A DNA stretch of 64,000 bases from Methanolinea sp. UBA277 (GCA_002499905.1 DANP01000014.1:20298-84297); one strand, 5' to 3'; shown: positions 8,997 to 17,877, counted from the first letter of the stretch. The notes: generated by a model not told the origin, from the letters alone. Program-made: numbers and translations.

Positions 8997-9461
8997 ATGC
9001 GGTACACGGAAGGGAGATTGGGCAGAGTTTTCTACGTCCGGGTGGACCACGGGGAAGACCTGCTTGAGACACTCCAGACATTCGTCACTGAGAAAGGTAT
9101 CCGTTCGGGCATCATCCAGTTCCTGGGGGCGGTGGAGGAAGGCAGGATCGTCACCGGGCCCCGTAAGCCGGTCCTCCCGCCTGTACCCACGTATGAGTCG
9201 TACGAGGGAGGATGGGAGCTGGTGGGACTGGCAACCATCACCCCCGGACCCGATCGTCCCCATCTCCACTACCATGCGTCGGCCGGCAGGGGGCGGGAAG
9301 CCCTCACCGGCTGTCTTCGCGAAAAGGCTGCGACGTATATCATCGTTGAAGCTGTGGTGATGGAGATCCTTGGTACGAGGATAGAACGCAGGTTCGATCC
9401 CACGACCGGCCTCGATCTGCCGCTCCCCGGACCGCAGAGCGGGGCCACGAGAGATCAATGA
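8997..9461 (+). CDS. PPC/DUF296 domain protein
   Basis: A 154-residue single-domain protein of the PPC (plant and prokaryote conserved, DUF296) family. The family pattern is clear: RVDHGEDLLETLQTFV, then KGIRSGIIQFLGAVEEGRI, then the histidine-bearing PHLHYHASAGR segment near residues 96-106, which in related trimeric proteins binds metal. Prokaryotic members have no firm function; DNA binding, known for plant versions with an added AT-hook, should not be assumed. It overlaps the start of the YgiQ-like gene by four bases (ATGA), so the two are probably translated together. Confidence 0.85.
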   Translation: MRYTEGRLGRVFYVRVDHGEDLLETLQTFVTEKGIRSGIIQFLGAVEEGRIVTGPRKPVLPPVPTYESYEGGWELVGLATITPGPDRPHLHYHASAGRGREALTGCLREKAATYIIVEAVVMEILGTRIERRFDPTTGLDLPLPGPQSGATRDQ

Positions 9462-11299
9462 CGCTCCCTCAGCCGGAATTATTACCAGTTTCGAGACGGG
9501 AAGGGCAGGATCTCGGAATCGGGACCTTTGACATCATCATCGTTTCCGGCGATGCTTACGTGGATCATCCCTCTTTTGCCGCCGGGCTTCTCGGGAGGGT
9601 TCTCTGGGAGGAGGGATACACGGTCGGCATCATCCCCCAGCCGGACTGGAAGAGCCCGGAGGATTTCGGGAGGCTCGGTGCGCCGCGCCTCTTCTTTGCC
9701 GTCTCGGCTGGCAATGTCGACTCGTTGGTGAACCACTACACACCGCAAAAGAAGCCGCGATCGACAGATGTCTATTCACCAGGTGGAAGGCGGCGGAGAC
9801 CTGACCGGGCAACCCTGGTCTATACCGACCGCCTGCATGCCATCTTTCCCGGTATTCCAATCATCATCGGGGGTATCGAAGCAAGCCTGCGCCGGTTCGC
9901 GCATTATGACTACTGGTCTGACCGGGTACGCCAGTCCATCCTCGCCGATGCTCCGGCCGACATCCTGGTATTCGGGATGGGAGAGCGCCCACTCGCGGAG
10001 ATTGCGGCACGACTCTCCCGGGGCAATCCTATCGGAGAGATAACTGATGTGGGCGGTACGGTTATCCGGAAACCGGTCCACAGCCTTCCCGGGAAGGACG
10101 ATTCGGTCATCCTCCCCAGTTTCACCGAGGTATTGCAGAGCAGGGAGGCTTATGCCCGAGCCTTTTCTCTTATCTCCTCGGAACAGGACCCGTTCAGGGG
10201 AAGGCCGCTGGTCCAGCCTCACCCGAAATCGACCATTATCCAGAACCCTCCGGTTTTACCGCTCAGCACCGGAGAGCTCGACCGTGTATATGAACTGCCG
10301 TACAGCAGGAGGGCACACCCCTCGTACCGGGAACCGGTTCCCGCTCTTGAGCCGGTCCGGTTCTCGGTGGTGAGCCACCGGGGCTGCTTCGGGAACTGTG
10401 CATTCTGTGCCCTCTCCCTCCACCAGGGCTGCATCATCCAGAGCCGGAGCATCGCGTCCATCGTCCGTGAGGTAACCCGGCTGACCCGGATGCCGGAGTG
10501 GAAAGGAATCGTGCAGGATATCGGCGGACCGACCGCGAATATGTACGGCATGTCCTGCAGGCGGTGGCGAGAATACGGGACCTGCCCTGAACGTGCATGT
10601 AGTCCGGACTGCCCCGGCCTTAACCCGGATTCAGGGGCCTACCTGCAACTCCTCCGTGCGGTCAGGGAGATTCCGGGGGTAAAGAAGGTCTTTGTCGGAT
10701 CAGGAATCCGCTACGATCTGATCGGACCGGACGACGGGGGATTCCTGGAGGAGTTCTGTACCCACCATGTCTCCGGGCACCTCAAGGTCGCCCCCGAGCA
10801 TACTACCCGCAGAGTGACGGACCTGATGCGCAAGCCTTCCTGCGACGTGTTCGAATCATTCAGGAAGCGCTTCGGGCACCTGCAGGCCGGGAAAAAGAAG
10901 CGGCAGTATCTCCTGCCCTACTTCATGTCCGGCCATCCGGGGTGCACCCTCGGGGACATGGTTGAACTGGCCGAATACATACGGGACACCGGGCTCTATA
11001 CCGAGCAGGTACAGGACTTCACCCCGACACCCATGACTGCCTCAACCTGCATGTACTATACCGGTCTCAATCCTGAAACCGGGGAGCCGGTCCATGTGCC
11101 GAAAGACCGGGAAAAACGGATCCAGCGGGCCCTGCTCCAGTACCGGGACGAAAAGAACCGTGACCTGATCATCGAGGGACTGAGCAGGGCTGGAAGGGAT
11201 GACCTCATCGGGAATGCCTGGGCATGCCTCATCCGACCGGGGAGGAAAGGGGGAGAGAAGGGTACTAAAACGGAGGGAAAGAAGAGATCCATCCGTTAG
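9458..11299 (+). CDS. YgiQ family radical SAM protein
   Basis: A 613-residue protein of the YgiQ/UPF0313 family. It begins with a B12-binding-like Rossmann part (FDIIIVSGDAYVDHPSFAAGLLGRVL). The radical SAM centre follows near residues 308-320 as GCFGNCAFCAL, giving the CxxxCxxC cluster ligands, with HQGCIIQSRS just after. A cysteine-rich block (CRRWREYGTCPERACSPDCPGL, near 365-390) and the TPTPMTASTCMYYTGLNP signature near 527 are family hallmarks. The substrate of YgiQ is not known. The start overlaps the preceding PPC-domain gene by four bases, and the stop overlaps the converging AhpD-like gene. Confidence 0.92.
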   Translation: MTLPQPELLPVSRREGQDLGIGTFDIIIVSGDAYVDHPSFAAGLLGRVLWEEGYTVGIIPQPDWKSPEDFGRLGAPRLFFAVSAGNVDSLVNHYTPQKKPRSTDVYSPGGRRRRPDRATLVYTDRLHAIFPGIPIIIGGIEASLRRFAHYDYWSDRVRQSILADAPADILVFGMGERPLAEIAARLSRGNPIGEITDVGGTVIRKPVHSLPGKDDSVILPSFTEVLQSREAYARAFSLISSEQDPFRGRPLVQPHPKSTIIQNPPVLPLSTGELDRVYELPYSRRAHPSYREPVPALEPVRFSVVSHRGCFGNCAFCALSLHQGCIIQSRSIASIVREVTRLTRMPEWKGIVQDIGGPTANMYGMSCRRWREYGTCPERACSPDCPGLNPDSGAYLQLLRAVREIPGVKKVFVGSGIRYDLIGPDDGGFLEEFCTHHVSGHLKVAPEHTTRRVTDLMRKPSCDVFESFRKRFGHLQAGKKKRQYLLPYFMSGHPGCTLGDMVELAEYIRDTGLYTEQVQDFTPTPMTASTCMYYTGLNPETGEPVHVPKDREKRIQRALLQYRDEKNRDLIIEGLSRAGRDDLIGNAWACLIRPGRKGGEKGTKTEGKKRSIR

Positions 11300-11748
11300 T
11301 CCTGATCACAAATTTCCATTCCTTTGCTCTCACAGGGGATGCATTTGGCCATCTTCTCATCAAAGATCCGGTAGGCATTGGCCAGTACGGACGAGTTGGA
11401 GATCATCCCGGCAAGCAGGATGACCTCGAGAATTTCTTCCCTTGATGCCCCCTTCTTCATAGCAGCCTGCATATGGTAGCTCGTGCAGTGCTGGCACTTG
11501 AGAGCAGCTCCCACCGCCATGCTGATGAGCTCGACATACTTGGGCTCCATCGCGCTGGTCCTGGTGACCGTCCCTTTATACAGAAGATGGGAGATCAGGA
11601 CTTCCGGACGTTCGGCCATCCGCTTGAAGATGAGGGGTGCCCGCCCGTACTCAGCCTCGATACTCTGCATCCACTCTTTCGCGGTCAGTTCCCCGCCCTG
11701 CTCACTGATATGCCGGAGGTTCTGTTCAAAATCGGACAGATCGGACAT
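11296..11748 (-). CDS. Carboxymuconolactone decarboxylase / AhpD-like protein
   Basis: A 150-residue protein of the CMD/AhpD fold. The diagnostic segment is LKCQHCTSYHMQAAMKKGASREEILEV (about residues 85-110), holding the redox CxxC and the downstream His of AhpD-type peroxidase reductases. Two further cysteines occur near the C-terminus (CIPC). It likely acts as a thiol-dependent reductase or peroxidase in oxidative defence, inferred from the CxxC; substrates are unknown. Its stop overlaps that of the ygiQ-like gene on the opposite strand. Confidence 0.88.
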   Translation of the reverse strand: MSDLSDFEQNLRHISEQGGELTAKEWMQSIEAEYGRAPLIFKRMAERPEVLISHLLYKGTVTRTSAMEPKYVELISMAVGAALKCQHCTSYHMQAAMKKGASREEILEVILLAGMISNSSVLANAYRIFDEKMAKCIPCESKGMEICDQD

Positions 11749-11793
11749 AATATTCCTAACTTTCGTTCCGGTGCCATATGAATAAAACTGAGG

Positions 11794-11857
11794 ATCAGGC
11801 CGGTAACTTCGAAAAAATTCGCACTTTACGGGAACTTTTTATCGAAAACGGCCTGAT
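11794..11857 (+). promoter_or_regulatory. Promoter of the emfourin-like gene, framed by an inverted repeat
   Basis: ACTTTTTATC at about 11834-11843 is a plausible TATA box 55-60 bases before the start codon. It is flanked by a 9-base inverted repeat, ATCAGGCCG at 11794-11802 and CGGCCTGAT at 11849-11857. The right arm would lie around the transcription start, where a repressor could bind. A smaller CGAA-AAAA-TTCG palindrome sits between them. Regulation is inference. Confidence 0.4.
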
Positions 11858-11896
11858 ATATGATCGGTTCCCATTGGTGGAACACTGAGGAATACC

Positions 11897-13135
11897 ATGA
11901 AAGACAGAATGGATTTTCTGCAAATCCTGTCTCTCCTGATCGCTGGTGCTTTTCTTATCACCGCGATCACACCGGTATCGGCTTCAGCGGATGCCGACCG
12001 GCAGACCAGATTAACATCAATACTCGAAGCCCACGGGGCCTCAGATCTCATTGTTGGACACGATACACCAGGAACCGCCATTGGAACTACCCAACCTGCA
12101 TGGCCTGCCAGGGGAATGATATCCCCGTCCCGTGTTGACCGGGACGCGCTCATCCAGGGAATCCGTTCAGGGCCGGGTATCCAGCCGGTTCTCCTTCCTG
12201 ATTCCGGCTTCAGCTGGCCCGTGGTGAGGGAAGCGGCTTCCCGGAACCGGAGCACGCTGATGGATGACCTGATCGGGAAACACCAGGGTGCGATATCCGG
12301 AATCTCCAGGATCTACTCCGGGGAAGGAACCGTCCGGTTCATCGATCTCGAGGGGGGGTTCTATGGAATTGTGACATCATCCGGTGAGCGGTTCATCCCG
12401 GATAACCTCCCCCGTGCTCTCCTTGCTGATGGCATAACCATCAGGTTCACCGCGATGATTGGGAATCAGGAACCGGGGATCACCATGTGGGGAAGGACAA
12501 TCCACCTGATCTCAAGTGAAAAAATCGACCGCAGCTTCTCCAAACAGGGCACAGTCCGGTACATCGACCTTGAAGGCGGGTTCTATGGGATCATCACGCC
12601 AACCGGTGAAAAGTACCTCCCCATGAACCTCGCACCTGAATTCAGGGTTGACGGGTTACCGGTAGAGTTTACCGCCCGGGAACGGCAGGACATCAGCAAC
12701 ACCGCAATGTGGGGCATCCCGGTCGAGCTGATCAGCATCAGAACGATGAATGCGGGATCGGCCGGGCAGGAGGTGCTGCTCGAATTTTCCCGGAACGGAG
12801 GATTTGCCGGGTGTTCAGATCATCTCATCCTGTATGAGGATGGCTCGGCACGGGTGAGCAGGAAGGAGTATACAACTCTGGTCGAAGTGCCGGAGGAGAC
12901 TTTGGACCGTCTTGTCCTTCTCCTTGCCCTGGTGGATGGAACAGACCTGCAGGATGAGTACCGTGCCCCACAGGAGGGAGCCGACTTCTACTCATACTCT
13001 CTCACCTATGGAGGAAAGACCATCCGGATGGAGGAGACTGCCGTGCCCGGCGTTCTTGTTCCTGTCATCGACCTGCTCACCGATATCATCGTTGCCAATG
13101 CACCCGATGACGTCAGCCCCCCACTCCACTCCTAA
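11897..13135 (+). CDS. Secreted protein with two tandem OB-like repeats and an emfourin-like domain
   Basis: A 412-residue exported protein. A signal peptide covers residues 1 to about 31 (LSLLIAGAFLITAITPVSASA). Two copies of a ~70-residue repeat follow: GTVRFIDLEGGFYGI near 146 and GTVRYIDLEGGFYGI near 219, each continuing to a MWG and V/I-x-LIS ending. The last ~110 residues (LLEFSRNGGFAGC ... LVLLLALVDGTDLQDEY ... YSYSLTYGGKTIRMEETAVPGVLVPVIDLL) follow the pattern of emfourin, the small protein inhibitor of M4 metalloproteases such as protealysin. The gene may code for a cell-surface or secreted protease inhibitor; no M4 protease gene is in the window. GAGG lies nine bases before the ATG. 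The domain match is from memory of the family pattern. Confidence 0.7.
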   Translation: MKDRMDFLQILSLLIAGAFLITAITPVSASADADRQTRLTSILEAHGASDLIVGHDTPGTAIGTTQPAWPARGMISPSRVDRDALIQGIRSGPGIQPVLLPDSGFSWPVVREAASRNRSTLMDDLIGKHQGAISGISRIYSGEGTVRFIDLEGGFYGIVTSSGERFIPDNLPRALLADGITIRFTAMIGNQEPGITMWGRTIHLISSEKIDRSFSKQGTVRYIDLEGGFYGIITPTGEKYLPMNLAPEFRVDGLPVEFTARERQDISNTAMWGIPVELISIRTMNAGSAGQEVLLEFSRNGGFAGCSDHLILYEDGSARVSRKEYTTLVEVPEETLDRLVLLLALVDGTDLQDEYRAPQEGADFYSYSLTYGGKTIRMEETAVPGVLVPVIDLLTDIIVANAPDDVSPPLHS

Positions 13136-13305
13136 ATTTTTTACCTCTTCTATCCCGGAATCCACTCCTGAACCGTCATAGGAGAGTAATATTTTTGTAT
13201 CTTCCATCATCGAAGATGAAGAGAACAATGCCCGGTTCAGAGATGGAACAGAGAGGCTCCGGTCGCACCAAAGGTGAATGATTACGGGGCTGGAGCGGAG
13301 ATCCG

Positions 13306-13575
13306 GTGGCTGCAGAGTCTCACTCAGGAAATGAGCCAATCAGATCCGCATCCTACAGTGTCAGAGAACTTCTTCATGGCCTGGTTCTGGTGAAATTCTC
13401 AGCAGAAGGAGAGGTGATCTATTTCCAGGAACTGGTGCAGCACCAGGCATACGGAATCACGGATGAAGATCTCCGGGAGGCAGTTCGACAGAATCTGCTG
13501 TTTGCGGAACATCACGGAATCTCCCACATCTCACCGGATGTCAACCGGAAGTTGTGGATCCTGCATACCTGCTGA
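13306..13575 (+). CDS. Small hypothetical protein
   Basis: An 89-residue frame starting at GTG with GCGGAG five bases upstream, which supports the start. The sequence is acidic and His-containing (VYFQELVQHQAYGITDEDLREAVRQNLLFAEHHG in outline) with no membrane span and no cysteine motif. I do not recognise a family. An AT-rich TAATATTTTTG at about 13186 could be its promoter. It lies between two exported-protein genes on the same strand, each with its own gap. Confidence 0.55.
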   Translation: MAAESHSGNEPIRSASYSVRELLHGLVLVKFSAEGEVIYFQELVQHQAYGITDEDLREAVRQNLLFAEHHGISHISPDVNRKLWILHTC

Positions 13576-13642
13576 CCTCTTTTTTCTTAACCGAGCCATG
13601 CTATCCAAGGATACTTAAGGTTCTTTTGTGCATAGCCTACGT

Positions 13643-14200
13643 ATGATCCGTAGTATCTGGTGTGTGAGGCGCCTGTTCTCTTCTGTTTCGGCCGGGCTGC
13701 TCCTGTCGCTCTTCCTGGTGGCAATCCTTATTTCAGCCGGATGCCTCGAGCCCTATCCCGGAGGAGGAGGTCCGGCACCACCGACCAGTCCGGGAGAGAT
13801 CCCGACAGCAACGGTGACCGTGTCGGCCGTCCCTACATCCGTTACCGTCGGAAGAGGTATCGCAGTTGAAGTTCCCTCATCAGGCTATATCGAGCGGTCA
13901 TACGGATATGTCCTCATCACTGAACCACCGGAAAACTCGCTCACCTACATTGAGGCAACCGGGACAAAAGATGCATCCGGAATGGTGACCATCTCCGGGA
14001 GGATCAAGAACGAGGGTCCGGGAACCCTGAACTTCCTCCATGTGACCTATACCATCTTTGATGCGAACGGCAACATTCTCGTCAATGCCCATGCCAGCGT
14101 CGAATATATCCCTGCGGGAAAGACCTGGAAGTTTACGACTGAACCGGTCAGAGCTCCGGGATACCAGTACTTCGAGCTGGCCCGGGTCGTGATGCAGTGA
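13643..14200 (+). CDS. FxLYD-type lipoprotein
   Basis: A 185-residue lipoprotein. A hydrophobic signal peptide ends in a lipobox, LISAGC (Cys about residue 35), followed by a Pro/Gly/Thr-rich linker. The C-terminal ~90 residues form a beta-sandwich of the FxLYD type: VTISGRIKNEGPGTLNFLHVTYTIFDANGNIL, then AGKTWKFTTEP and a YFELARV ending. Such domains occur in many archaeal surface lipoproteins of unknown role. A GTG five codons upstream is possible, but the ATG gives a cleaner signal peptide. It converges on the mmp7 gene. Confidence 0.75.
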   Translation: MIRSIWCVRRLFSSVSAGLLLSLFLVAILISAGCLEPYPGGGGPAPPTSPGEIPTATVTVSAVPTSVTVGRGIAVEVPSSGYIERSYGYVLITEPPENSLTYIEATGTKDASGMVTISGRIKNEGPGTLNFLHVTYTIFDANGNILVNAHASVEYIPAGKTWKFTTEPVRAPGYQYFELARVVMQ

Positions 14201-14217
14201 GGGGGGGACTCTCCTCT

Positions 14218-15156
14218 TCAGACCATGATATTGGTTTCAGAAAACGGCCTGATACGTATCAGGATATAGTCCCGCATCCGCGAGGGTACAATATCTGCAA
14301 TCTCCCCTATGGTGACACCCTCTTCTATGGGGATATCTCTCAGTACTCGCGCAAAGGTATCGTAGGGGAGCTTTACCCGGAGCCCGGTCATCTGAACAGT
14401 GATGGGGGTCGGGGAAAAGACCTCGTGTATCTCGTCAACCTGTTCGTTGATGACATCCATCAGGCGTGCCGGAGAGACGGAAGGGGGATCTTTTGCAATC
14501 TCTTCCCTCTTCCTGTCAAGAACACGGGTGATCTCTTCCACTACCTCATCGAGCTTGGTGAGTTCCTCCGATTCTTTTGTCCGGTGCATGAACCGTCCGA
14601 CATTCCCGACATATCCATCAACCGGCGGGTCGATGATCCGCTGCAGGGTCTCACGTGACGGACCTCCGCACACCACCATCGGTATTTCGATCCCCCGCCT
14701 GAGGACCGGAAACTTCTGTTGAATGCAGGTCTCGAAGTCCCCGAGCAGGTAGACGGCGAGGTCATGTTCGTTGATCACATCCCGCTCTTCATCATTCATC
14801 TGGGCAATTCGCTTGCCGAATCCCCGGGCGAGACCGACCATGTTGGTCTTTGCCCCGAATCTCCGGATATACTCGGCCACATCGCACGAGGCATGGGGCA
14901 GGTGGTGAATCTCAAGACTCATGGTCACCACTGCAATCTCGGTTCCCACGAGCGGTGATGGGGTTATCTCTCCGGTCAGCGGCTTGGCGATCGCTGCGAT
15001 CAACCCGATATCTTCCTTCGGTACCAGGGCCTGGAGCACGACTTCCTGGGCAAGAACATGCTTCTGGATGATATAGCCTCCCAGGTCATCGATGAGATCG
15101 ATTATCTCGTCATGCCGGTAAATGCCACCCTTGTAGGTGACCGGAACAAGATTCAC
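14218..15156 (-). CDS. mmp7: Methanogenesis marker protein 7
   Basis: A 312-residue protein matching the methanogenesis marker 7 family, found only in organisms with methyl-coenzyme M reductase (Mcr). Recognisable blocks are LVPVTYKGGIYRHDEIIDLI at the start, AVYLLGDFETCIQQKFPVL with the conserved Cys, MVVCGGPS, and VDGYVGNVGRFMHRTKESEEL. Mmp7 is reported as a part of the ATP-driven complex that reduces the nickel of Mcr cofactor F430. A longer upstream frame exists, but the GTG start chosen overlaps the mmp17 stop as GTGA, matching the coupled architecture of the operon and the family's usual start. It is the last gene of the operon. Confidence 0.9.
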   Translation of the reverse strand: MNLVPVTYKGGIYRHDEIIDLIDDLGGYIIQKHVLAQEVVLQALVPKEDIGLIAAIAKPLTGEITPSPLVGTEIAVVTMSLEIHHLPHASCDVAEYIRRFGAKTNMVGLARGFGKRIAQMNDEERDVINEHDLAVYLLGDFETCIQQKFPVLRRGIEIPMVVCGGPSRETLQRIIDPPVDGYVGNVGRFMHRTKESEELTKLDEVVEEITRVLDRKREEIAKDPPSVSPARLMDVINEQVDEIHEVFSPTPITVQMTGLRVKLPYDTFARVLRDIPIEEGVTIGEIADIVPSRMRDYILIRIRPFSETNIMV

Positions 15157-15734
15157 AGGCGCTCCCCCATCAGGGCGAATTTCTCCCGGACCAGGTCTTC
15201 GATATTTTCGGGAAGGGTGTCCTCGCTGGCCACCAGGTAGAACTTCTCCTTTCCGTACCACTGCCGGCGCACTTTAAATCCCTCGGGCTGGATCACCATC
15301 AGGGCATAGATAAGATCCTTGTAGATGGACTCAGTCGGATCAAAAACCGGGAGATCCTCGATATCTCCCGATTCCTGACCCTCAGCTGAAAGGACGATGG
15401 TGAACCTGTCAGGCTGCTCAACGGACTCCTTGCCGTACCGTTCCCAGAGGATCTGCAGGAGGGGTGCAAGGTGGGTCTCATCACCAATTGAGATAATTAT
15501 CTTCTGTCCTGTCGCATTCACCTCGGCAAAATCACGGAGGCGAACGACACCCGGAAGTTTCCTGGTGACCCCGACGGCGATAAAGATGGGCACGCCGGGA
15601 TCGATAGAGATATGGAGTTTCTTAATAACCCGGATGAGGTTATGGTCGAGGAGCACCACATCAGCAATACGGCGGTAATAGGCCCCTCCGGTCTCTTCAG
15701 TGCACTCCACTTCAAAGTACTCAACCTGTTCCAT
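15153..15734 (-). CDS. mmp17: Methanogenesis marker protein 17
   Basis: A 193-residue protein of the methanogenesis marker 17 family. Typical features are the start EQVEYFEVECTEETGGAYYRRIADVVLLD, the VFIAVGVTRKLPG-type strand near residue 50, and the C-terminal KVRRQWYGKEKFYLVASEDTLPE block. Mmp17 co-purifies with Mmp7, Mmp3 and McrC in the Mcr activation complex according to published biochemistry. It starts directly after the mmp15 stop and overlaps mmp7 by four bases, so it is surely co-translated with both. Confidence 0.9.
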   Translation of the reverse strand: MEQVEYFEVECTEETGGAYYRRIADVVLLDHNLIRVIKKLHISIDPGVPIFIAVGVTRKLPGVVRLRDFAEVNATGQKIIISIGDETHLAPLLQILWERYGKESVEQPDRFTIVLSAEGQESGDIEDLPVFDPTESIYKDLIYALMVIQPEGFKVRRQWYGKEKFYLVASEDTLPENIEDLVREKFALMGERL

Positions 15735-16970
15735 CTATGGTTCCCTGATAAACCCGGATGCAAGGAGGGCCGATCCCACCGCACCGATGTACTGCGAGTG
15801 GGGGGGGACGAGAATGTCCGTCTGCAGCAGGTCCCCCATTGCCCGTACCAGTCCCTGGATCAGTGATGTTCCTCCGACCATGAGCACCGGCTCCTTGATA
15901 TCAACTTCCTGGAGCTGCTGCTCGAACACCTGTTCTGCAACGCTGTGACAGGCGGCAGCAGCAACGTCTTCCGGAGTGCTGCCCGCGGCCAGTGCGTTGA
16001 CCAGGCTCTGGGTCCCGAAGACGATGCAGTAGCTGTTCATGGGCACCATGGTCGACATTCCCTTCATGGCAAGCGGGCCGAGCTCGGTGATGTCCACACC
16101 CAGACGTTTTGCAGTCATCTCCAGGAACCGCCCGCTCGCTCCCGCACAGATGCCACCCATGGTGAACGATCCCGGAATACCATCCTGGACGCTGATGGCC
16201 TTGTTGTCCATGCCGCCGATATCGATGACCGTTGATGGGCCGTGCTGGGAATCGGCCAGGTAGACGGCCCCCTTGGAGTTGACGGTGAGTTCTTCCTGGA
16301 TCAGGTCCGCACCGATCTTCTCCCCGACCAGGAACCGGCCGTATCCGGTGGTTCCGACAGCCTGGATCTCATCGCGGGGTATCCCCGCCTCCTTCAGGGC
16401 AAGTTCAATAGCGTCCTCTGCACTCTTCAGCACAGCGATGGTGGGAAGCCAGCCGGTGCCGATGATCTGGTTGTCCCGCATGACCACCGCCTTGGTGGTG
16501 CTCGACCCGCTGTCCACACCCATGGTGATACCTTCCTGCACCTCACGGGCGAGGAGCGCCCTCCTCCTGGCGATGGTGGTGAGGGCCTCCATCCGGGTAA
16601 GCAGCGTTCCCGCAGTGGTACGCTCGGTGAACGAGTAGCTGACCACCGGAAGGCGGGAATTCTCATGAATGTAGCGCCGGAGTTCGTTTCGGACGATTGC
16701 CGCCTCTGCGCACCGGAAACACGTGGCAATGAAGACCGCGTCGGCCTCGACAGTTCCCTCGACCAGTGCCCGTGCACGGGCAATGGCCAGCTTCAGGTCC
16801 GGGCTCCGGACATCAAGGCCGAACATATCAAACCCGGACCTGATATCTTTCAGAGTGATATCCGGAAAGAAGATCTCGGCATCGACCGATCGTGCAGCCT
16901 CAGCGATCTCATTCTGGACCCCGCTGTATTCCGGCCCGCAGGAGAGCTGGGCGATCCGGACCTTGCTCAT
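15735..16970 (-). CDS. mmp15: Methanogenesis marker protein 15 (ASKHA-type activator ATPase)
   Basis: A 411-residue protein. The C-terminal ~240 residues are a BadF/BadG/HgdC-type activator ATPase: phosphate loop GVDSGSSTTKAVV near residue 172, VIDIGGMDNKAI, the cluster cysteine segment GGICAGASGRFLE, and a second Cys in MNSYCIVFG. In the family these two cysteines bridge a [4Fe-4S] cluster at the dimer interface and drive low-potential electron transfer upon ATP hydrolysis. The N-terminal ~165 residues are specific to Mmp15 and carry further cysteines (QLSCGPEYSG, ATCFRCAEA). This architecture suits an ATP-coupled electron donor in Mcr maturation; the exact role is inferred. Confidence 0.9.
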   Translation of the reverse strand: MSKVRIAQLSCGPEYSGVQNEIAEAARSVDAEIFFPDITLKDIRSGFDMFGLDVRSPDLKLAIARARALVEGTVEADAVFIATCFRCAEAAIVRNELRRYIHENSRLPVVSYSFTERTTAGTLLTRMEALTTIARRRALLAREVQEGITMGVDSGSSTTKAVVMRDNQIIGTGWLPTIAVLKSAEDAIELALKEAGIPRDEIQAVGTTGYGRFLVGEKIGADLIQEELTVNSKGAVYLADSQHGPSTVIDIGGMDNKAISVQDGIPGSFTMGGICAGASGRFLEMTAKRLGVDITELGPLAMKGMSTMVPMNSYCIVFGTQSLVNALAAGSTPEDVAAAACHSVAEQVFEQQLQEVDIKEPVLMVGGTSLIQGLVRAMGDLLQTDILVPPHSQYIGAVGSALLASGFIREP

Positions 16971-17416
16971 ACCCCGCCTCCCGGGAGCTCCTCCAGGAAT
17001 TTTTTAATCGCGGCTACAAATTCAACTCCTTCCTCGTCACTCCGTGGGTACCGGAGATCGAGGATCGGGATCTCCCGCTTCCTGAGGAGAAACTGGATCA
17101 GTTCATTTGTCCGTGCACATCCCATGCAGCCGAAAGAGAAATCGGCATCATGAATGATGACTGCCGCCTCGGCCTCCTCGATCATCGGACCATAGAGAGA
17201 CATCCGTCCCCGTACTCCCGAGGGAACCTCCACCGCCGCATACTTCAGCCCCTTTTTAGGGTCTTCCGGGGTAATCTGGAGCGGTGGTGATTCAAGACCG
17301 GCGGTCTGGATATTCTCCCGCACCTGGAGTGCCGCGGAGAGCGGTTGATGGCCGAACCTGGCCACAAGATCGGAGAGGATGAGGCTGGTTGTCGGGTAAA
17401 TAAAAACCTTCGCCAT
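16967..17416 (-). CDS. mmp5: Methanogenesis marker protein 5
   Basis: A 149-residue protein matching marker 5: it begins AKVFIYPTTSLILSDLVARFGH and has a central DADFSFGCMGCARTNELIQFLLRK with a CxxC pair near residue 100, followed by IPILDLRYPRSDEEG. The family is restricted to methanogens and relatives, and its function is not established; the CxxC suggests metal or disulfide chemistry. The true start was chosen at the ATG two bases after the mmp6 stop; a longer frame upstream is only the shadow of mmp6. It overlaps mmp15 by four bases. Confidence 0.88.
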   Translation of the reverse strand: MAKVFIYPTTSLILSDLVARFGHQPLSAALQVRENIQTAGLESPPLQITPEDPKKGLKYAAVEVPSGVRGRMSLYGPMIEEAEAAVIIHDADFSFGCMGCARTNELIQFLLRKREIPILDLRYPRSDEEGVEFVAAIKKFLEELPGGGV

Positions 17417-17418
17417 CG

Positions 17419-17877
17419 TCAGGACTCCTGCGATTCGATGATCTTCTGAAGTTTCCTGGCATCCAGTCCGGCAGGGCCGGTGGCTTCGGGTGGGTGCACC
17501 GGCTGATCCGGAGCCCTGCCCGGAAGTTCCTGGATACCTTTTGATACGTGCCTGATGAGGGAGATCTCGAACTCGTGCCCGTAGTATCCCGGCCGTGCTC
17601 CACCAAGGTTTGCACGGCACCGCCGCGGATCACCTGGTGGGAACCCACGATCCTTGACAAAGATATGCGACGGGTCAAATTCCCTGAGGCGGGCAATGAT
17701 CTGATCAACTTCCTCCTTGCTGCCCGTGATCTGGAGACCGAAGCAGGTCTCTTTGATCATAACCCCCTTGGAGATCTCGTATGCCCTGATAGCGAGATCA
17801 GACGGGGTCATGTCCGGCGATTCCACAAAGACATATTTGGTAACCGTGCCTACATATCGCGGCGTGTATTCCTTCAT
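17419..17877 (-). CDS. mmp6: Methanogenesis marker protein 6
   Basis: A 152-residue protein of the marker 6 family: YVFVESPDMTPSDLAIRAYEISKGVMIKETCFGLQITG near the N-terminus, then HIFVKDRGFPPGDPRRCRANLGGARPGYYGHEFE. The last ~45 residues are Pro-rich and less conserved. One Cys lies in the ETCFGLQI motif. The biochemical role is unknown. It sits between mmp3 (four-base overlap) and mmp5 (two-base gap) in the same order found in many methanogens. Confidence 0.88.
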   Translation of the reverse strand: MKEYTPRYVGTVTKYVFVESPDMTPSDLAIRAYEISKGVMIKETCFGLQITGSKEEVDQIIARLREFDPSHIFVKDRGFPPGDPRRCRANLGGARPGYYGHEFEISLIRHVSKGIQELPGRAPDQPVHPPEATGPAGLDARKLQKIIESQES

